Origin: Zizania palustris
Taxonomy: Eukaryota; Streptophyta; Magnoliopsida; Poales; Poaceae
DNA: 64,000 bases
Assembly: GCA_019279435.1 (NCBI GenBank)
Contig: JAAALK010000080.1
Coordinates: forward strand, 93,207,108-93,271,107
Direction: 5' to 3'
This document shows, piece by piece, positions 44,822 through 55,621 of the stretch (position 1 is its first letter; each line of letters opens with the position of its first letter). The position numbers and the translations under genes were made by a program. The notes beneath the pieces were generated by a model. It was not told where the DNA came from. It saw nothing but the letters and a program-made list of their open reading frames with translations, and ran no database searches.

Positions 44822-46319
44822 TTAGGGTGGTCACCGAGACGGACTTGTTGGCACAGTCGATCACTCCCTTGTGCTTCATCAACCAATCTATCCCTAGGAT
44901 GAGGTCGAGTCCGGTGCATTTTATGAGGACTGGCTCGGCCCGGAATAATACTCCTTGGATTTCAATCTGAACCTTAGGGCTGCATAAGCGGGCTAAGGTT
45001 CTATTGCCGGGAGTGGCAATCACCATGGGGACGGGTAGAGGGAGTACGTCCAGTTCGTTGGTTTTCACAAAATCTTCTGAGACGAAGGAGTGTGTTGCTC
45101 CGGAGTCAAATAAAATTACGGCTGGTACGGAATTCACAGTAAACGTACCGAGCACGACTTCAGGAGCCTCCTGAGCTTCCTCCGCATTGATGTGGTTGAC
45201 GCGGGCACGAACCGCCTGGTTGGGTGCCGCGCCTTGGGGCTGCTTGGGGTGAGGACACTGGTGCGAGTAGTGCCCTTCCCTGCGGCAGTTGAAGCAGACG
45301 ACCAGCCTCCCTTGGTGATGTTTCAAGATCGGGGCCTTGGCGGCTAGCGTCAGCTGAGCGGCCGGAGCTGGTGGAGCGGGGTGAGGATGTCCGGCGTTGG
45401 ATCCACCGGCGGCGTGAGGTGGCCTGTAGGCGGGCCGAGGATGGTAGGCGGGCGCTTGTGGCGGATGGACGAAGCGGGGCCTCTGAGAGTTCGCCTGCTG
45501 ATGCTTGAAGGTGATCATCTTCCTCTTTTTGAGGTCCAACCTGTTTTGCTCAGTCTCTTGGATGAGCGCTTTGTTGACTAGCCGTTGGAAGTCGGCGTAG
45601 TCGGTAGCGACGAGCTGGATGGACAGCTCATCCTTGAGTCCCCGGAGGAACTTGGCTTGGTGGAGGGCGTCGGTGCGCACTTCTTTCGGTGCGTAGCGGG
45701 CGAGGCGGTTGAACTCATGGAGGTACTCCATGATGGTCCGGTTGCCTTGCTGCAGGTCGCAGAACTCCTGCTGTTTCACCGCGATGACACCGGCGGGGAC
45801 GTGGGCGGCACGGAAGGTGATGGTGAACTCCGCCCATGTCACCACATGGTCCCCTGGCTGGGACTCACGGTAGTTGTCCCACCATTCAGTGCGGGAACCT
45901 AGAGCTGATGAATGGCGAAGGCCACTCGCTCCCGGTCGGTCCAGGGGAGGAGGTCAAGCTTCATCCCAATGGTACGGAGCCAATATCCGGCCTCCATTGG
46001 GTTGGTGGTGCTTGAGAATATGGGCGGGCGCACGCGCAGAAACTCCGAGAGTTGTGGAGCGGGTGCGGGTGCTGGTGTGCGAGGGGCAGGTTCCCTGTTC
46101 TGCAGTCGGTCCAACTGAGCCTGTTGGTGCTGCATCTGAGTAGGAGGGCGGTGATCAGCTGGTTTTGATTCGCCATCATCTCCGCCAAAGTTGGGTGGTA
46201 GGCGGAGGGCGACCCAGACTGATGCGGGCCCATTGCACCCCAGTTGGGTACAACACCCTCGGGCGCATCACGACTTCCTCCTTCTCTGTTGTTGGAGCGG
46301 TGTTCTGGCGGTCGGCCAT
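44822..46319 (-). pseudogene. gag: Chromovirus gag and protease
   Basis: The likely start is the ATG at 46319, with an indel a few codons later; homology continues through 46135-45899 (LSEFLRVRPPIFSSTTNPMEA), a stop near 45899, and then the open frame 45845-44751. The gag core includes EFCDLQQGNRTIMEYLHEFNR. The zinc knuckle CFNCRREGHYSHQC is complete. The aspartic protease motif is LFDSGATHSFVS. A frameshift near 44815 separates it from RT. Capsid, nucleocapsid and protease signatures are individually well kept although the frame is broken in at least three places. Confidence 0.87.
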
Positions 46320-46505
46320 CTTCTGAATATATGATGTTATAAGGCAAAAAAAATGACAATACGGTTAACGAGAATGACTCATGCATATAAATCAAGTGGT
46401 GAAAATGTTTATTACAATCAAACTCTTATTCTACCCACAACACACTCGTCGTAGGTAGCACCACATACAAAAATTATTTTATTAAACTTTTGCGGCCTCA
46501 AGCGT

Positions 46506-47285
46506 CTACTCGCCACCGGAGGCGGTCTCCGTGCTCTGGGAACGACGAGTACGCGGCTCCAGAGGGATGGTGGGCTCGAGAAAGTTCTCGATGATGGAGT
46601 CAGAGACGAGGCCGGGGAGCGGTGCAGGGGTGCTGGTGGAGGGTCTGGCGGGGGAGGGGTGTGGCGGGATCCTCTTGGGGCGAGGGAGGGGCTCGCGGAT
46701 GGGTTTCTTCTTCCTCGGAAGAAGAGGAACCATCTCCGCAATATCCTTTTGCAGCTGTATGATCTTGCGCTGCAGCTCACCATTCTGTTGGATTAAGTTC
46801 TTCGTTTCTTCACAAAGAAACTCAACCGCCTCATGGTGCTCATCGGCATCGAGCACCGCCTCGGTATGGAGATCGTCCATAGCCTGTAGAAGACGTGACT
46901 GTCGGGCCATGACCGGATCACGCACGGAGTGAACTCCGAGGTAGATGCTACGGTGGGCGCCGGGAGTACGCTTCGGCACAAGCCGAAAGGACGAGTTCTG
47001 AAGACGATCATCGTAGATCATCCTCAGCTCCATGAGGGCCTGGAGGGCGACTCGTTGGCACGCGACGTCGAAAGTTGGGCCTCCAAGTGCGGTGGTGTAG
47101 GGTGGCAGGTGCTCTTCGGAGCCATGGACGGTGAGGGAGACGTCACAAGGTCCGGCGAACTCGTCGGGGTACACCCCTTGGAATTCGGGTTCGAAGAGGA
47201 ACCCGAGGAAGGTGAGCATCATACAGAGCTCCCGGACGAAGCCCTCGTAATGACGGCAGTAGTTGTGCACATGGTATACTGGCAT
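46506..47285 (-). CDS. ORF0 of the chromovirus, upstream of gag, function unknown
   Basis: Intact 259-residue frame between the PBS (47408) and gag (46319), read in element orientation. Residues 1-60 are hydrophobic/aromatic (YCRHYEGFVRELCMMLTFLG). About 145-175 looks like a short coiled coil (ETKNLIQQNGELQRKIIQLQKDI). The C-terminus is Pro/Arg-rich. It does not look like gag. I recall that grass RIRE3/RIRE8-type elements have an extra ORF upstream of gag; this could be its counterpart, but I could not compare them. It is open while gag and pol are broken. Confidence 0.6.
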   Translation of the reverse strand: MPVYHVHNYCRHYEGFVRELCMMLTFLGFLFEPEFQGVYPDEFAGPCDVSLTVHGSEEHLPPYTTALGGPTFDVACQRVALQALMELRMIYDDRLQNSSFRLVPKRTPGAHRSIYLGVHSVRDPVMARQSRLLQAMDDLHTEAVLDADEHHEAVEFLCEETKNLIQQNGELQRKIIQLQKDIAEMVPLLPRKKKPIREPLPRPKRIPPHPSPARPSTSTPAPLPGLVSDSIIENFLEPTIPLEPRTRRSQSTETASGGE

Positions 47286-47407
47286 CTACAAAACAGCAAG
47301 TTGAATAAAAGTGAGGTGAGAAACAAAGTTTATAAAGTAGGTTTTCGAGAAATAATTTCCTGCGGTTAATGGATAGGCGGGTCTGTTTGGCTTCCTACAG
47401 TCAAGTC

Positions 47408-47420
47408 GGCTCTGATACCA
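47408..47420 (-). other. Primer-binding site of the chromovirus (initiator tRNA-Met)
   Basis: On the minus strand TGGTATCAGAGCC, three bases from the LTR end at 47424. It is a perfect match to the standard plant Met PBS, which fixes the orientation and the 5' LTR. Confidence 0.9.
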
Positions 47421-47423
47421 TCT

Positions 47424-50400
47424 TGTGACGCCCCGATTTACCAAATCGGAACATTATTGAATTTCCAAATAAAACAATAACAAAGTAAATTGCATGACGA
47501 ACACCTTCTTCAAGATCTTTCCACTTGATTGGGTCGCTACTCCAGACCGTGTTCATAATAGGCATCCTCTGAGGTGTTCAACGGGTATGAGTACAAAAAG
47601 TACTCAACAAGCCACCGCAAATGCAAGTAATAATGCAGGATAATAAACAAGGAAGAGTAATGGCTAATATTGCGGAAAAGTACATTTTTCAGTTTTTGCA
47701 TTTAGTGTAGTCAAATTTTAATCATGCGGGAAAGTAAACATCAACATCAATATCATCATCTAACTCGAGGAGTACGTTTTACCTCCTCGCACCACAGTCC
47801 TTACATGTCAACCAACATGCACATCCATATTTAAGTAATCTAACTGTGGGATGTCACACAACCCGCCCTTGACCGTGGGCTCGGCTTTTCGAAAAGATTT
47901 AAGACTCTGATCAGAGATGTACTACTGTACCCACAAGGCACGCACTCATCCCAAACGAGATGACCCATACCACGGGAACTCGTGCCAAAACCTCGGCATG
48001 AAATGCTCCAAGCGATAACCACCCGCTCTAGGTTTCGCCAGCGAGCCGGGCCGCATCCCGGCTAACGTCACACCCCCTTTTGCGCCACATTGGTACAAGC
48101 CACCCGCAGGTGCTGCTTGACCCATCACCAAATGGTGGCCTCGGTTTGGAACACTCCATACCTTAGTTAGGACTTACCCATTAGACTTGTGGTTAGTACG
48201 GAAGTGTATTGCAACGGATCCCGCAGACCGGTCCTTATAGTGCCCCGGGTGCTACCGACCAATGCTCTAGCTTGCACCCGGAACCCACCATGCATTCACT
48301 CACAACCACAACTCCAACACCGACAGAATTCCATAGATAAGAAACAATGGGGATCATATAGTAGAACCATGTACTACGACTCATTTTTATCCTATAGCGA
48401 TCGTGTCAATACATTGGACACTAGCTAATAACATTTATCATATGGTGACAAAGAGTTTAGGATAGAGATCATGGCTTGGGTTGCAAATCAAGGTCCGGGG
48501 ATCCTAAATAAATATACTGTAAGGGTTTATTTGACTAATGCATGTATAACCTATGTGTTTTAGCGATAGTTTAATCAAACATGGGTTCAATATGCTCAAA
48601 AGATTGGTTTGGTGACTTGCCTTGTTCAGCGAAAGGCGAGGGAGGGACTTCCGAGAAGTATTCCGGCTCCTCGGTGGCGTCGTAGTCTTTTCAATATAAT
48701 AAAGTAAAATAAAATGAACACAACATCCAATCAAACAATACAATATTACATGATAAGCACATAGGTTAAAGTTGGTTTGATTAAAAATAAATTTAATTGT
48801 TAAGGTTATGGGATTTATTTCATAAATAATTTTAAAGGAATTAAAATGAAAAGTTGTCCTTTTTAGAAAGGGGTGTTTAAATGTGAATAGTGTCATATTA
48901 AGTTTCCTAATAAATTTTTAAATGGAAAGTTCATGTTAATTTAATGGTTTTCAGTACATGGACAGAAATGAATAAATAAAATTTTTTCTGAAGTTTAAAT
49001 ATTTGAATTTGTATTTTAACCCTAAAGGCATTTGAATATTCATTTGAATAAACATGAAATGTCCAAAGTAAACCTACTGTTTTTATTGCTTGAACATGTA
49101 TAGAATAATATTATGAATTTTCTGAAATTGAAATGGCAATTTTTAGAGTTCAAATGCGCCAGATATGAATTTTACAAATTTTAAACATTTTCTGGAATTT
49201 ATTTTCAAATTTAAATCCCTCGGGTCCACGGTGAGCCAGGCCCACGGTGAACCCGCGCACTGTGCGCGTGCGCCGGATCAAGATCCACCGTTGGATCGCG
49301 ATCGGGCGGTCACGGGGGAGGCGGGGGGAGTTAAAATGACGTGGACGGCTGAGATTAAAACGTTGAACCGGTACGCGACGGACGCTCCAGATTAAACGTG
49401 GGTTTTTAAAACTAACGGACGCGCGAGATTAAAACATACCCCTTCGCTCAGATCCGACGGCACAGATTAAATCGCACATGGGATTTAATCGGTACCGTTA
49501 GATCCAGATCGCACGGCCAGGATCAGGTCCGACACGGCACGGGTACTCGACCCGTGCCGGTCGTCTTCTCCGGCGACGGCGAGCGGGCCAGCGGCCAAGA
49601 CGAGCGACGGCGGTCGGGTCTAAGGCCTAAAACGGATAGAGGGGGCTACGGGGATCACGAGGGTACCCTTGCGGCAGCGAGCGGTCGACTGAGCGAAGCC
49701 GGTGACGAGCGGGGGCGGCGAAGTTGTTCGGTTCCTCGGTGGCGCCGGTGATCAGGCGGGGTTCGGCGTCGACGGAGGGGTGGCTGAGGATGGGGTCGTC
49801 CTTGCGGTCACGATGGTGGCGAGGGCGCGGACGGAGACGGTCCGGGGCGATGGCGAGCAGTGGCTGGAGTGTGATCTGCGGTGGTGCGCTAAAAAGGGTG
49901 CTACGGGCGCTCTGTTCGTCCTCGCAGAAGTTTGGGCGTAGGGGTACAACGCGGATGGCCAGGCGGTTTAAATAGGGCCATCGGCGGGGGCAGAGGGGGC
50001 GCAATTGACGGTGGCCGGGGATAAACGCGTTTTGACGTCGGCGAGCTCGGGTTGAATGCGGTTCATCGAACCTGGACGCGACTCGGCCGAGTTTAATAGG
50101 GGGAAATGGTCGACGCGTTGAGGGGAATTCATTGCTGGCGATGGATTAAAGGGAGGGGGCCGGAGGGGGCGGATCCGAGGCGGGATTAGGGCTTCGGCCG
50201 GCGAGGGGGGGATTTGGGGGCAGATCTCGCGGGGACGATGGATCCGACAGGTGGGGGCCACCTGCCAGTGAGCGCGAACGAGTGTGGGAGGCGACTGACG
50301 GGTGGGGCCGTGGTGTCGGGCGCTGTGCGCGAGGGGAGGCATTCGGCGCCGACAGGTGGGGCCGGGCTGTCAGCCTAAGGCGAGCGGGGGTGACGGGCTG

Positions 50401-50713
50401 GGCCGGCCGGGAGAGAGAGAAGGGAGGGGGGAGCCCATTACTGTTTCCAAGGTTTTCCGATTTAAAATAATTGCAGAAAATGGATTAAATATTTTGGAGC
50501 ATTTCCATAGTGGATATAATTTTGTAAAAATTCTCAAAAATGTGTTTTGGGCTTGGGAGTTTATACAAAAATTTTCAGTTCCTGATTTGGTCATTAACTC
50601 TATGATGTAGTTCAAAAGGGTATAAAAGGGTATTAAAAGTATTTTCAGAAATATAAATCCAGGAAATTGAATTAAATAATATTTTTATTGTTTTGGAAAA
50701 TTGGGGTGTTACA
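47424..50713 (-). repeat. 5' LTR of the composite chromovirus
   Basis: 3290 bp, close to 28102-31475 in sequence but lacking about 80 bp near its PBS-proximal end (around 47465). The reversed TATA-like TATTTAAA is at 49967-49974. At 48911-48919 it shows the empty MITE target TAAATTTTT. CTTCT follows at 50714-50718. Confidence 0.9.
49967..49974 (-). promoter_or_regulatory. TATA-like box in the chromovirus 5' LTR
   Basis: TATTTAAA on the minus strand, upstream of the GC-rich transcribed part of the LTR and conserved at 30726-30733. Confidence 0.45.
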
Positions 50714-51950
50714 CTTCTGTTATATGATTGAACTGCTTTACTTAGTCTAGCTGGTACATGCTTTTGATTACTTGTCAATGATCATGCCTTATTTCAGTTC
50801 ACTTGATATGTCTGATATCTGTCATATGCATGGCTTTTACGCTTTACACTTGAAAAATGATCACCATTGCTTCTGGTAACTAGCATGTGTAGGCTGAGTG
50901 TTTTTGCTATCTATTACATGCCTTGTAGATAGTTCCTCACATAGATGCATATATGCAACTTGGACATCTTTATGCTTTAACATGGAAAATATGCTATAAA
51001 ATGATAAAAATCAAAAAAGAATGAAAATTCCATGCCTTTTTATGCTTGAGTTGAAAAGATCCAAGTGGGTTTGCTTTGTCGCATTACATTGTTCTGGACT
51101 GCTTACCATAGCACTTTAGTATGAACTAGGACGGTGTAGTGTATGCCAAGACCAATGTCTTAAGCTTCTGATGGTCCAGTTCTGGCCTAGGCTTGACTTG
51201 GTCGGTTAGCATAAGGTTTGACATGCAAATAACCCTTGGCAATAATGAAAAAGGACAATGAAAAAGCCTGGACATTAAAAAGATAACAAGTTTGGTGAAG
51301 CACTTTGTTTTGAACAATGCTTATCTTGGTAGATATCAGTTAGCCTCTGCATCTCATGCTTTACCTTGCTTGTCATCTGGAAAATATGGTGATGCTTTTG
51401 TTTCAAAAATTGAAAATGTGTGCTAATGACTTTCTTTAGATATCATCTGTTGCATTGATCATGCCATGTGTCATAGACAATATGTCTTTTTCTATACTTG
51501 TTAGATGTTGTAATTGCAGTCAATCATATCTAAGAAGCATGCTTACTTCACTGCACTTGCAACCCAGTTGCATTCATTGCATATTTTGAGGGGGAGTGCG
51601 TTTCAGGGGGAGTCTGTGTCTTTTTAGAGTGCTTGATGAGTTCACTTGTCAACAAGGGGGCAAAATTTTGGGATAAGAGTTTAAGGGGTAGTTTTTGTCC
51701 TGTTTGTCCTTACTCTTTTGATATCCTGTTGATGTTTCTGAGATCGCACTCATTTTGAGCTTTTTACATTTTGGTTAACCATAATGACCACTTCTTGGTT
51801 TTGTTTGGCGTTTGGTCATTAGGGTTAAACTTTTACTCTATTTTCTTCTTTGTTTTTCTTGTGTTTTGTTTTCGTGTTTCCACATGTGTTCGCAGGTGCT
51901 GAAGAGCTAAAGAAGTGAAGTGTTGACAATGCACTCATCAAGGGGGAGAT
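50714..51950 (+). mobile_element. Sirevirus A, 3' internal region with polypurine tracts
   Basis: Continuation of 27999-28101 across the chromovirus (shared CTTCT). Long non-coding stretch typical of the 3' part of Sireviruses. Polypurine tracts AGGGGGAG lie near 51589, 51605 and 51941, the last directly before the LTR. Multiple such tracts are a recognised Sirevirus hallmark. Similar sequence precedes the LTR of Sirevirus B at 61863-62950. Confidence 0.82.
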
Positions 51951-52011
51951 TGAGGAGCCATGCTGAATAGCGTGGGCCTCATGGCTCCAGATGTGATGAG
52001 TCATTGTCAAC
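51922..52011 (+). other. Nested stem structure enclosing polypurine tract and LTR start (Sirevirus A)
   Basis: The outer arms 51922-51940 and 51994-52011 pair over 18 bp with one bulged C. The inner arms 51954-51962 (GGAGCCATG) and 51980-51988 (CATGGCTCC) pair over 9 bp. The polypurine tract and LTR boundary (51941-51953) lie unpaired between them. Confidence 0.8.
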
Positions 52012-52068
52012 GATAGTCAAAGAGGACTGAAAAGAGAGAGAAGACCAACTACGTCTGGGCCACGTGTG

Positions 52069-52262
52069 ACTCAGGTACACAGGCAGCGAGCGATTGTCGG
52101 GCAGAGGGGCCACGAAGTCGGGCTGGCCCAATCCGGGTACATGAGATAGGCGCAGCAGAAGACCCACTGGGCTGTTGACCAGGATTGACTCAGGTACACG
52201 GGCGGTGAGCGATTGCCGGGCTGAGAGAGCTGCAGAGTCGGGCCGGCCCAATCGGGGGTACC
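52069..52262 (+). repeat. Two-copy tandem repeat in Sirevirus A LTR (unit about 119 bp)
   Basis: GACTCAGGTACAC and the following GAGCGATTG/GTCGGGC/GGCCCAATC blocks occur at 52069-52148 and again at 52188-52262, upstream of the TATA box. A CACGTG palindrome lies near 52061. Confidence 0.6.
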
Positions 52263-52539
52263 TGTAGCAAAGTCGGTGGAGGCTTTGTCAGTTTCGACGC
52301 AAAACTGATGACCGCTGATCTTGTATCGGACTGTCCAGAAGAGAAGCCATAGTCGCTACGAAAGATTAGCTTCCGGATAAGTCATCTGTAAATAGGAGTT
52401 TACTATTTTGTCCCTAGGCCCACAGTCAGTCAGTCGAGTCTGTAAAAATATCCTAAGGGCAGTTTAGTCTTTTCCTTTTATTTCAGCGTCTGTAAAAACC
52501 CTAAGGGGCTGGTGGAATATTCTAGGTCATTGGGCAGCC

Positions 52540-52547
52540 TATAAATA
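52540..52547 (+). promoter_or_regulatory. TATA box of Sirevirus A LTR
   Basis: CTATAAATAGGGCCCC, a canonical plant TATA context in the expected place within the LTR. Confidence 0.65.
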
Positions 52548-53626
52548 GGGCCCCAATCCATAGGGTTAGGTCACCCTTTTGCTGAAATCACTTTTTAATA
52601 AATTCCTTGGGTCATTCCTCTTTGTTCCTTGTGTTTCTCTCTCCCTGCGTGCGCCACCAGGATATGTTCTTGAGATTTTCCCTGTGATTGCTGTATGTTC
52701 TTCACATGATGTTTATTCTCTAACGTTCTGCGCTGCCAGCATTTTTCCTGTGGTCAAGTTTGCCTCATTTTGCATGTGAAATCATTTTATTCCTGAGTAG
52801 AAGCCTCTCTGGTTGCTTCGTTTTGTTCTTCACGTGAGTACTAGTTCTTGTGTACTGTAGCAAGTGGTACTACTTCCTGTAGCAACAGTACACTAGTACT
52901 CTAGCCTTGCTTTGACTGCATAGCCTTTTTGATCGAGTAGACAAGACTTAGCTTTTCTCCGGCTGTTTCTAGCGAAGCCCCATGTCTGGTGCGAAGCCCT
53001 TTTAGCTATGTGAAGCAGGCTTCAACCTGACTTCTTCGAAGGAGTTGCTAAGAACTTTCAGCTCCGATTTTGAACTGTGAACCTAGCTTCGAAGTATGTT
53101 CTGTGCTTTGTTTCTGTTCTGTTACCATACTTCGACAGTTCTTGCGAAGGTGTACTCCGACTCGAGCTTTACGTAGTCAATACTTTGACAGGCTTCGAAG
53201 TTAGCTCCGAAGCATGTCTTTCTGGTAGACTTCGCTCGATGTGTGTTCTCTGAGGTTTTTCTGCTGCTGTCTTTTCCGAAGGTCTCAGTTTGTGAGTTCG
53301 AAGTTTGTCATTCGAAGTTAGCCCTCAGGTCGAAGGTTACCACTTCCTTTATCATACCTCGACCAAGATAGCTTCGAAGGAAGAATGCAGGCTTCGATTT
53401 TATCTTGCTGCTGTGTGTTGAGCTTCGCTTCTCTTTCGAAGGATACCCTTTTGTGAACCTTGTTCGAAGCTTTCTGTTCGAAGTACAGGCTTTGAAGTAC
53501 ACTGTTCGAAGAAAGCTTCGATACTGTCATACTTCGCTTCGAAGCATACTTCGCACTTTGTCACACTCGAACTAGGCTAGTTTCCACAAACCTTCGGGAC
53601 TTTCATGACAGCCTTCGGTAGACTTC

Positions 53627-53720
53627 GACAAGGGACTCCGAAGCAGGCTTCGACTCTGCGAAGCAGGCTTCGACACTACGAAGCAGGCTTCGACACAGCG
53701 AAGCAGGCTTCGGCAAGTTT
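53627..53720 (+). repeat. Palindromic minisatellite in Sirevirus A LTR
   Basis: Four successive units of about 23 bp, each with the near-palindrome CGAAGCAGGCTTCG. Surrounding sequence (53030-53600) holds many more TTCGAA/CGAAG palindromes. Confidence 0.8.
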
Positions 53721-54030
53721 CGACCAGGAGATAAATTTGAATAGTAAATTTCTCATCTCTTTTCATGTACGCTTAGATCATCTGCTAAGAAGTATAATTT
53801 GCCATGTCTTGAATATTTTGTTTATCTGCCTATTAGCACTGTATTGGTGTTTCTCTGTCTAGCACACCAGTCTTTTCTAGGCTAGATACTTTGTGACTTA
53901 GGCAATCTGTTCAAGCTTTGCTGCTTAGTCTTTTGAGGTGCGTTGGGTGTTGGGAGCAGGCCATAGATTTGAAAGAATTTTTTTTAGGCAACCATTCACC
54001 CCCCCTCTGGTCGCTACTTTCGGTCCTACA

Positions 54031-54344
54031 CCCTCATGAAAGGTTTTCAAACTAGACCAAATCTCATGTGCAGTTCTCAAGTGTTGGACCGTGTCAAACT
54101 CATTGCGACTCAAACTGATGAACAATATGTTTCTTGCTTTGCTATTACAATCGTACTGTAATTTATCATTATCTGAAGTGCGATTTTCAGGGATCACATA
54201 TTGGAAATCAACAATATCCCAAATAGCACTTCCTTGGCTTAGTAGATAAGCCTCCATGTGCACCTTCCAATAAGTGTAATCTCGACCATCAAACATTGGA
54301 ATGTTAGAGTTCTTATCCATATCTCCACAAGGAGCACAAACCAA
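54031..54344 (-). pseudogene. gag: N-terminal gag fragment of a minus-strand copia element
   Basis: Minus-strand frame starting near 54344 and reading MFDGRDYTYWKVHMEAYLLS, then IPENR, LQYDCNSKARNILFISLS, HLRTAHEIWSSLKTFHEG, a classic copia gag start. It is cut at 54031 by the right end of the Sirevirus A LTR (the frame runs on into that LTR without homology). The start codon lies about 25 bp after the PBS. Confidence 0.85.
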
Positions 54345-54370
54345 TTAAGGCCAACTGGTGATCTAACCTA

Positions 54371-54381
54371 CTCTGATACCA
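54371..54381 (-). other. Primer-binding site of the minus-strand copia (tRNA-Met type)
   Basis: Minus-strand TGGTATCAGAG, two to four bases from the LTR end at 54386. Confidence 0.85.
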
Positions 54382-54849
54382 ATTATGGGATCGGAATGGA
54401 GACTAGAAGGGGGTGAATAGGCGCCTCCACAAATTCTCATGAATATGCATGATGGCCTTTTCAAATCACCCAACGCACCTCTAAATGAACAAGCGGAAGC
54501 AGGTGTAGTAAAGACTCCGATAAAAATAGATGTTATCACCCTCCTATATGATATTATGTTAAATGATAGATTGAGGGATCACCAGCATTGAATTTGCACA
54601 CACAAAGACTGCACTTTAAAAATAGCTCTGAAACTTTTTCTGTTCTATACAAAAGACTCACATAAAAAACAATTTCAGAATGGGCTTGGTGGAACATGTG
54701 CTCGGCAGTACATGCAGTTGTTAATGGTGAAAAGCATCACTACATATGGCAGCACATGATTGGCAAACTGGGAAAGAAAAAGAAGGGAGAAAAATATTTC
54801 TAGATTCAACTTTCAGCCTTAAAGATTTTCAGCAAATGACCACCTTTTA

Positions 54850-55430
54850 GAATTTTTATAGCATATAGATGAGCCAAAAACTATATGTACCTGTGTTCAG
54901 AACCTTTTGCAAACTTCAAACATGGAACCCTTGTAACTTGGACAACAATAGTTATGTAGAACTCAGGTCGAAAAATAGAACCAAAACCAATCAAAAATCG
55001 CCTCAAAGATTGAATCCAGACTGAAATCAGAAAACTTGGCAGAAATCAGCAGTTTTCAGAACTTTTTAGGCATATTGTTGGATAATACAATATATGCAAC
55101 AGTGGTCAAAAACTTTTGCAAATTTCAAACATGGAACCCTTGAAACATGGACAACAAACATTATGTAGAACTTAGGTCCAAGAACAGTACCAAAACAGAT
55201 CAAAACTAGCCTCAAAGATTGAATTCAGACTGAAGACAAAACTCATCAGCAGAAATCAGAATTGTCCAGAACTATTTAGGCACTTTGTTGGACAGAAAAA
55301 TATATGCAGTAGTGCTCAAAAACTTTTGCCAACTCCAAAAATGAACCCTGGAAACTTGTACAACAAAAGTCGTGAGAACTCAGGTCCAAAAACAGCATTA
55401 AAACAGTTCAAAACTCAACTTCAAAGATAA
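54850..55430. repeat. Tandem repeat, unit about 209 bp, 2.7 copies, within the copia LTR
   Basis: TTTTGCAAACTTCAAACATG-like starts at 54905, 55114 and 55324 (spacing 209 and 210), each followed by GGAACCC, AACTCAGGTC and GCCTCAAAGATTGAAT-type blocks. Units are about 80% alike by eye. Confidence 0.8.
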
Positions 55431-55613
55431 TCTGAAAAGGATGAACAGTAACTGCGCTGGAAGCTCCTAGATGCGTTCTGTGCTTGACCGAATGATGAAC
55501 ACTAAGCATGAAATTAAGAACAACAAAAAGGCTGGAACGAAATAGAAATTGTGGTTGGTAGCCCCCAAAATGTTCAACTGAAAGAGTCCCTTAAACCCTA
55601 GGCCTTTGGGTCC

Positions 55614-55621
55614 TTTATATA
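55614..55621 (-). promoter_or_regulatory. TATA box of the minus-strand copia LTR
   Basis: TATATAAA on the minus strand followed by GGACCC; it supports the orientation inferred from PBS and gag. Confidence 0.6.

Larger units (their letters stand above)
28102..50713 (-). mobile_element. Composite chromovirus (Ty3/gypsy, chromodomain-bearing, Tekay/Del-like), minus strand
   Basis: The outer LTRs (28102-31475 and 47424-50713) are nearly alike, and CTTCT flanks both ends (28097-28101, 50714-50718). In element orientation: 5' LTR, Met-type PBS, ORF0, gag, pol with chromodomain, a 728-bp LTR fragment, a second copy of the pol tail, and 3' LTR. Tat2 sits inside the second pol tail. LTRs above 3 kb, a chromodomain and a tRNA-Met PBS fit the Tekay/Del group (RIRE3/RIRE8-like in grasses). 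The extra internal LTR piece means this is not a simple element. Confidence 0.85.
51951..54030 (+). repeat. 3' LTR of Sirevirus A
   Basis: 2080 bp from TGAGGAGCCATG to GGTCCTACA. TATA box TATAAATA at 52540-52547. The region 52970-53730 is dense in CGAAG/CTTCG palindromes. The last 60 bp contain the CATTCACCCCCC block common near copia LTR ends. To its right lies gag of a minus-strand copia, its insertion target. The 5' LTR of this element is not in the window. Confidence 0.8.

Noticed and set aside
53627..53720. Regularly spaced repeats resembling a CRISPR array
   Set aside because: Units are contiguous with no unique spacers, and the setting is a plant LTR.
53605..53862. ORF over the palindromic minisatellite of the Sirevirus A LTR
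   Set aside because: Encodes repeat-derived residues only.
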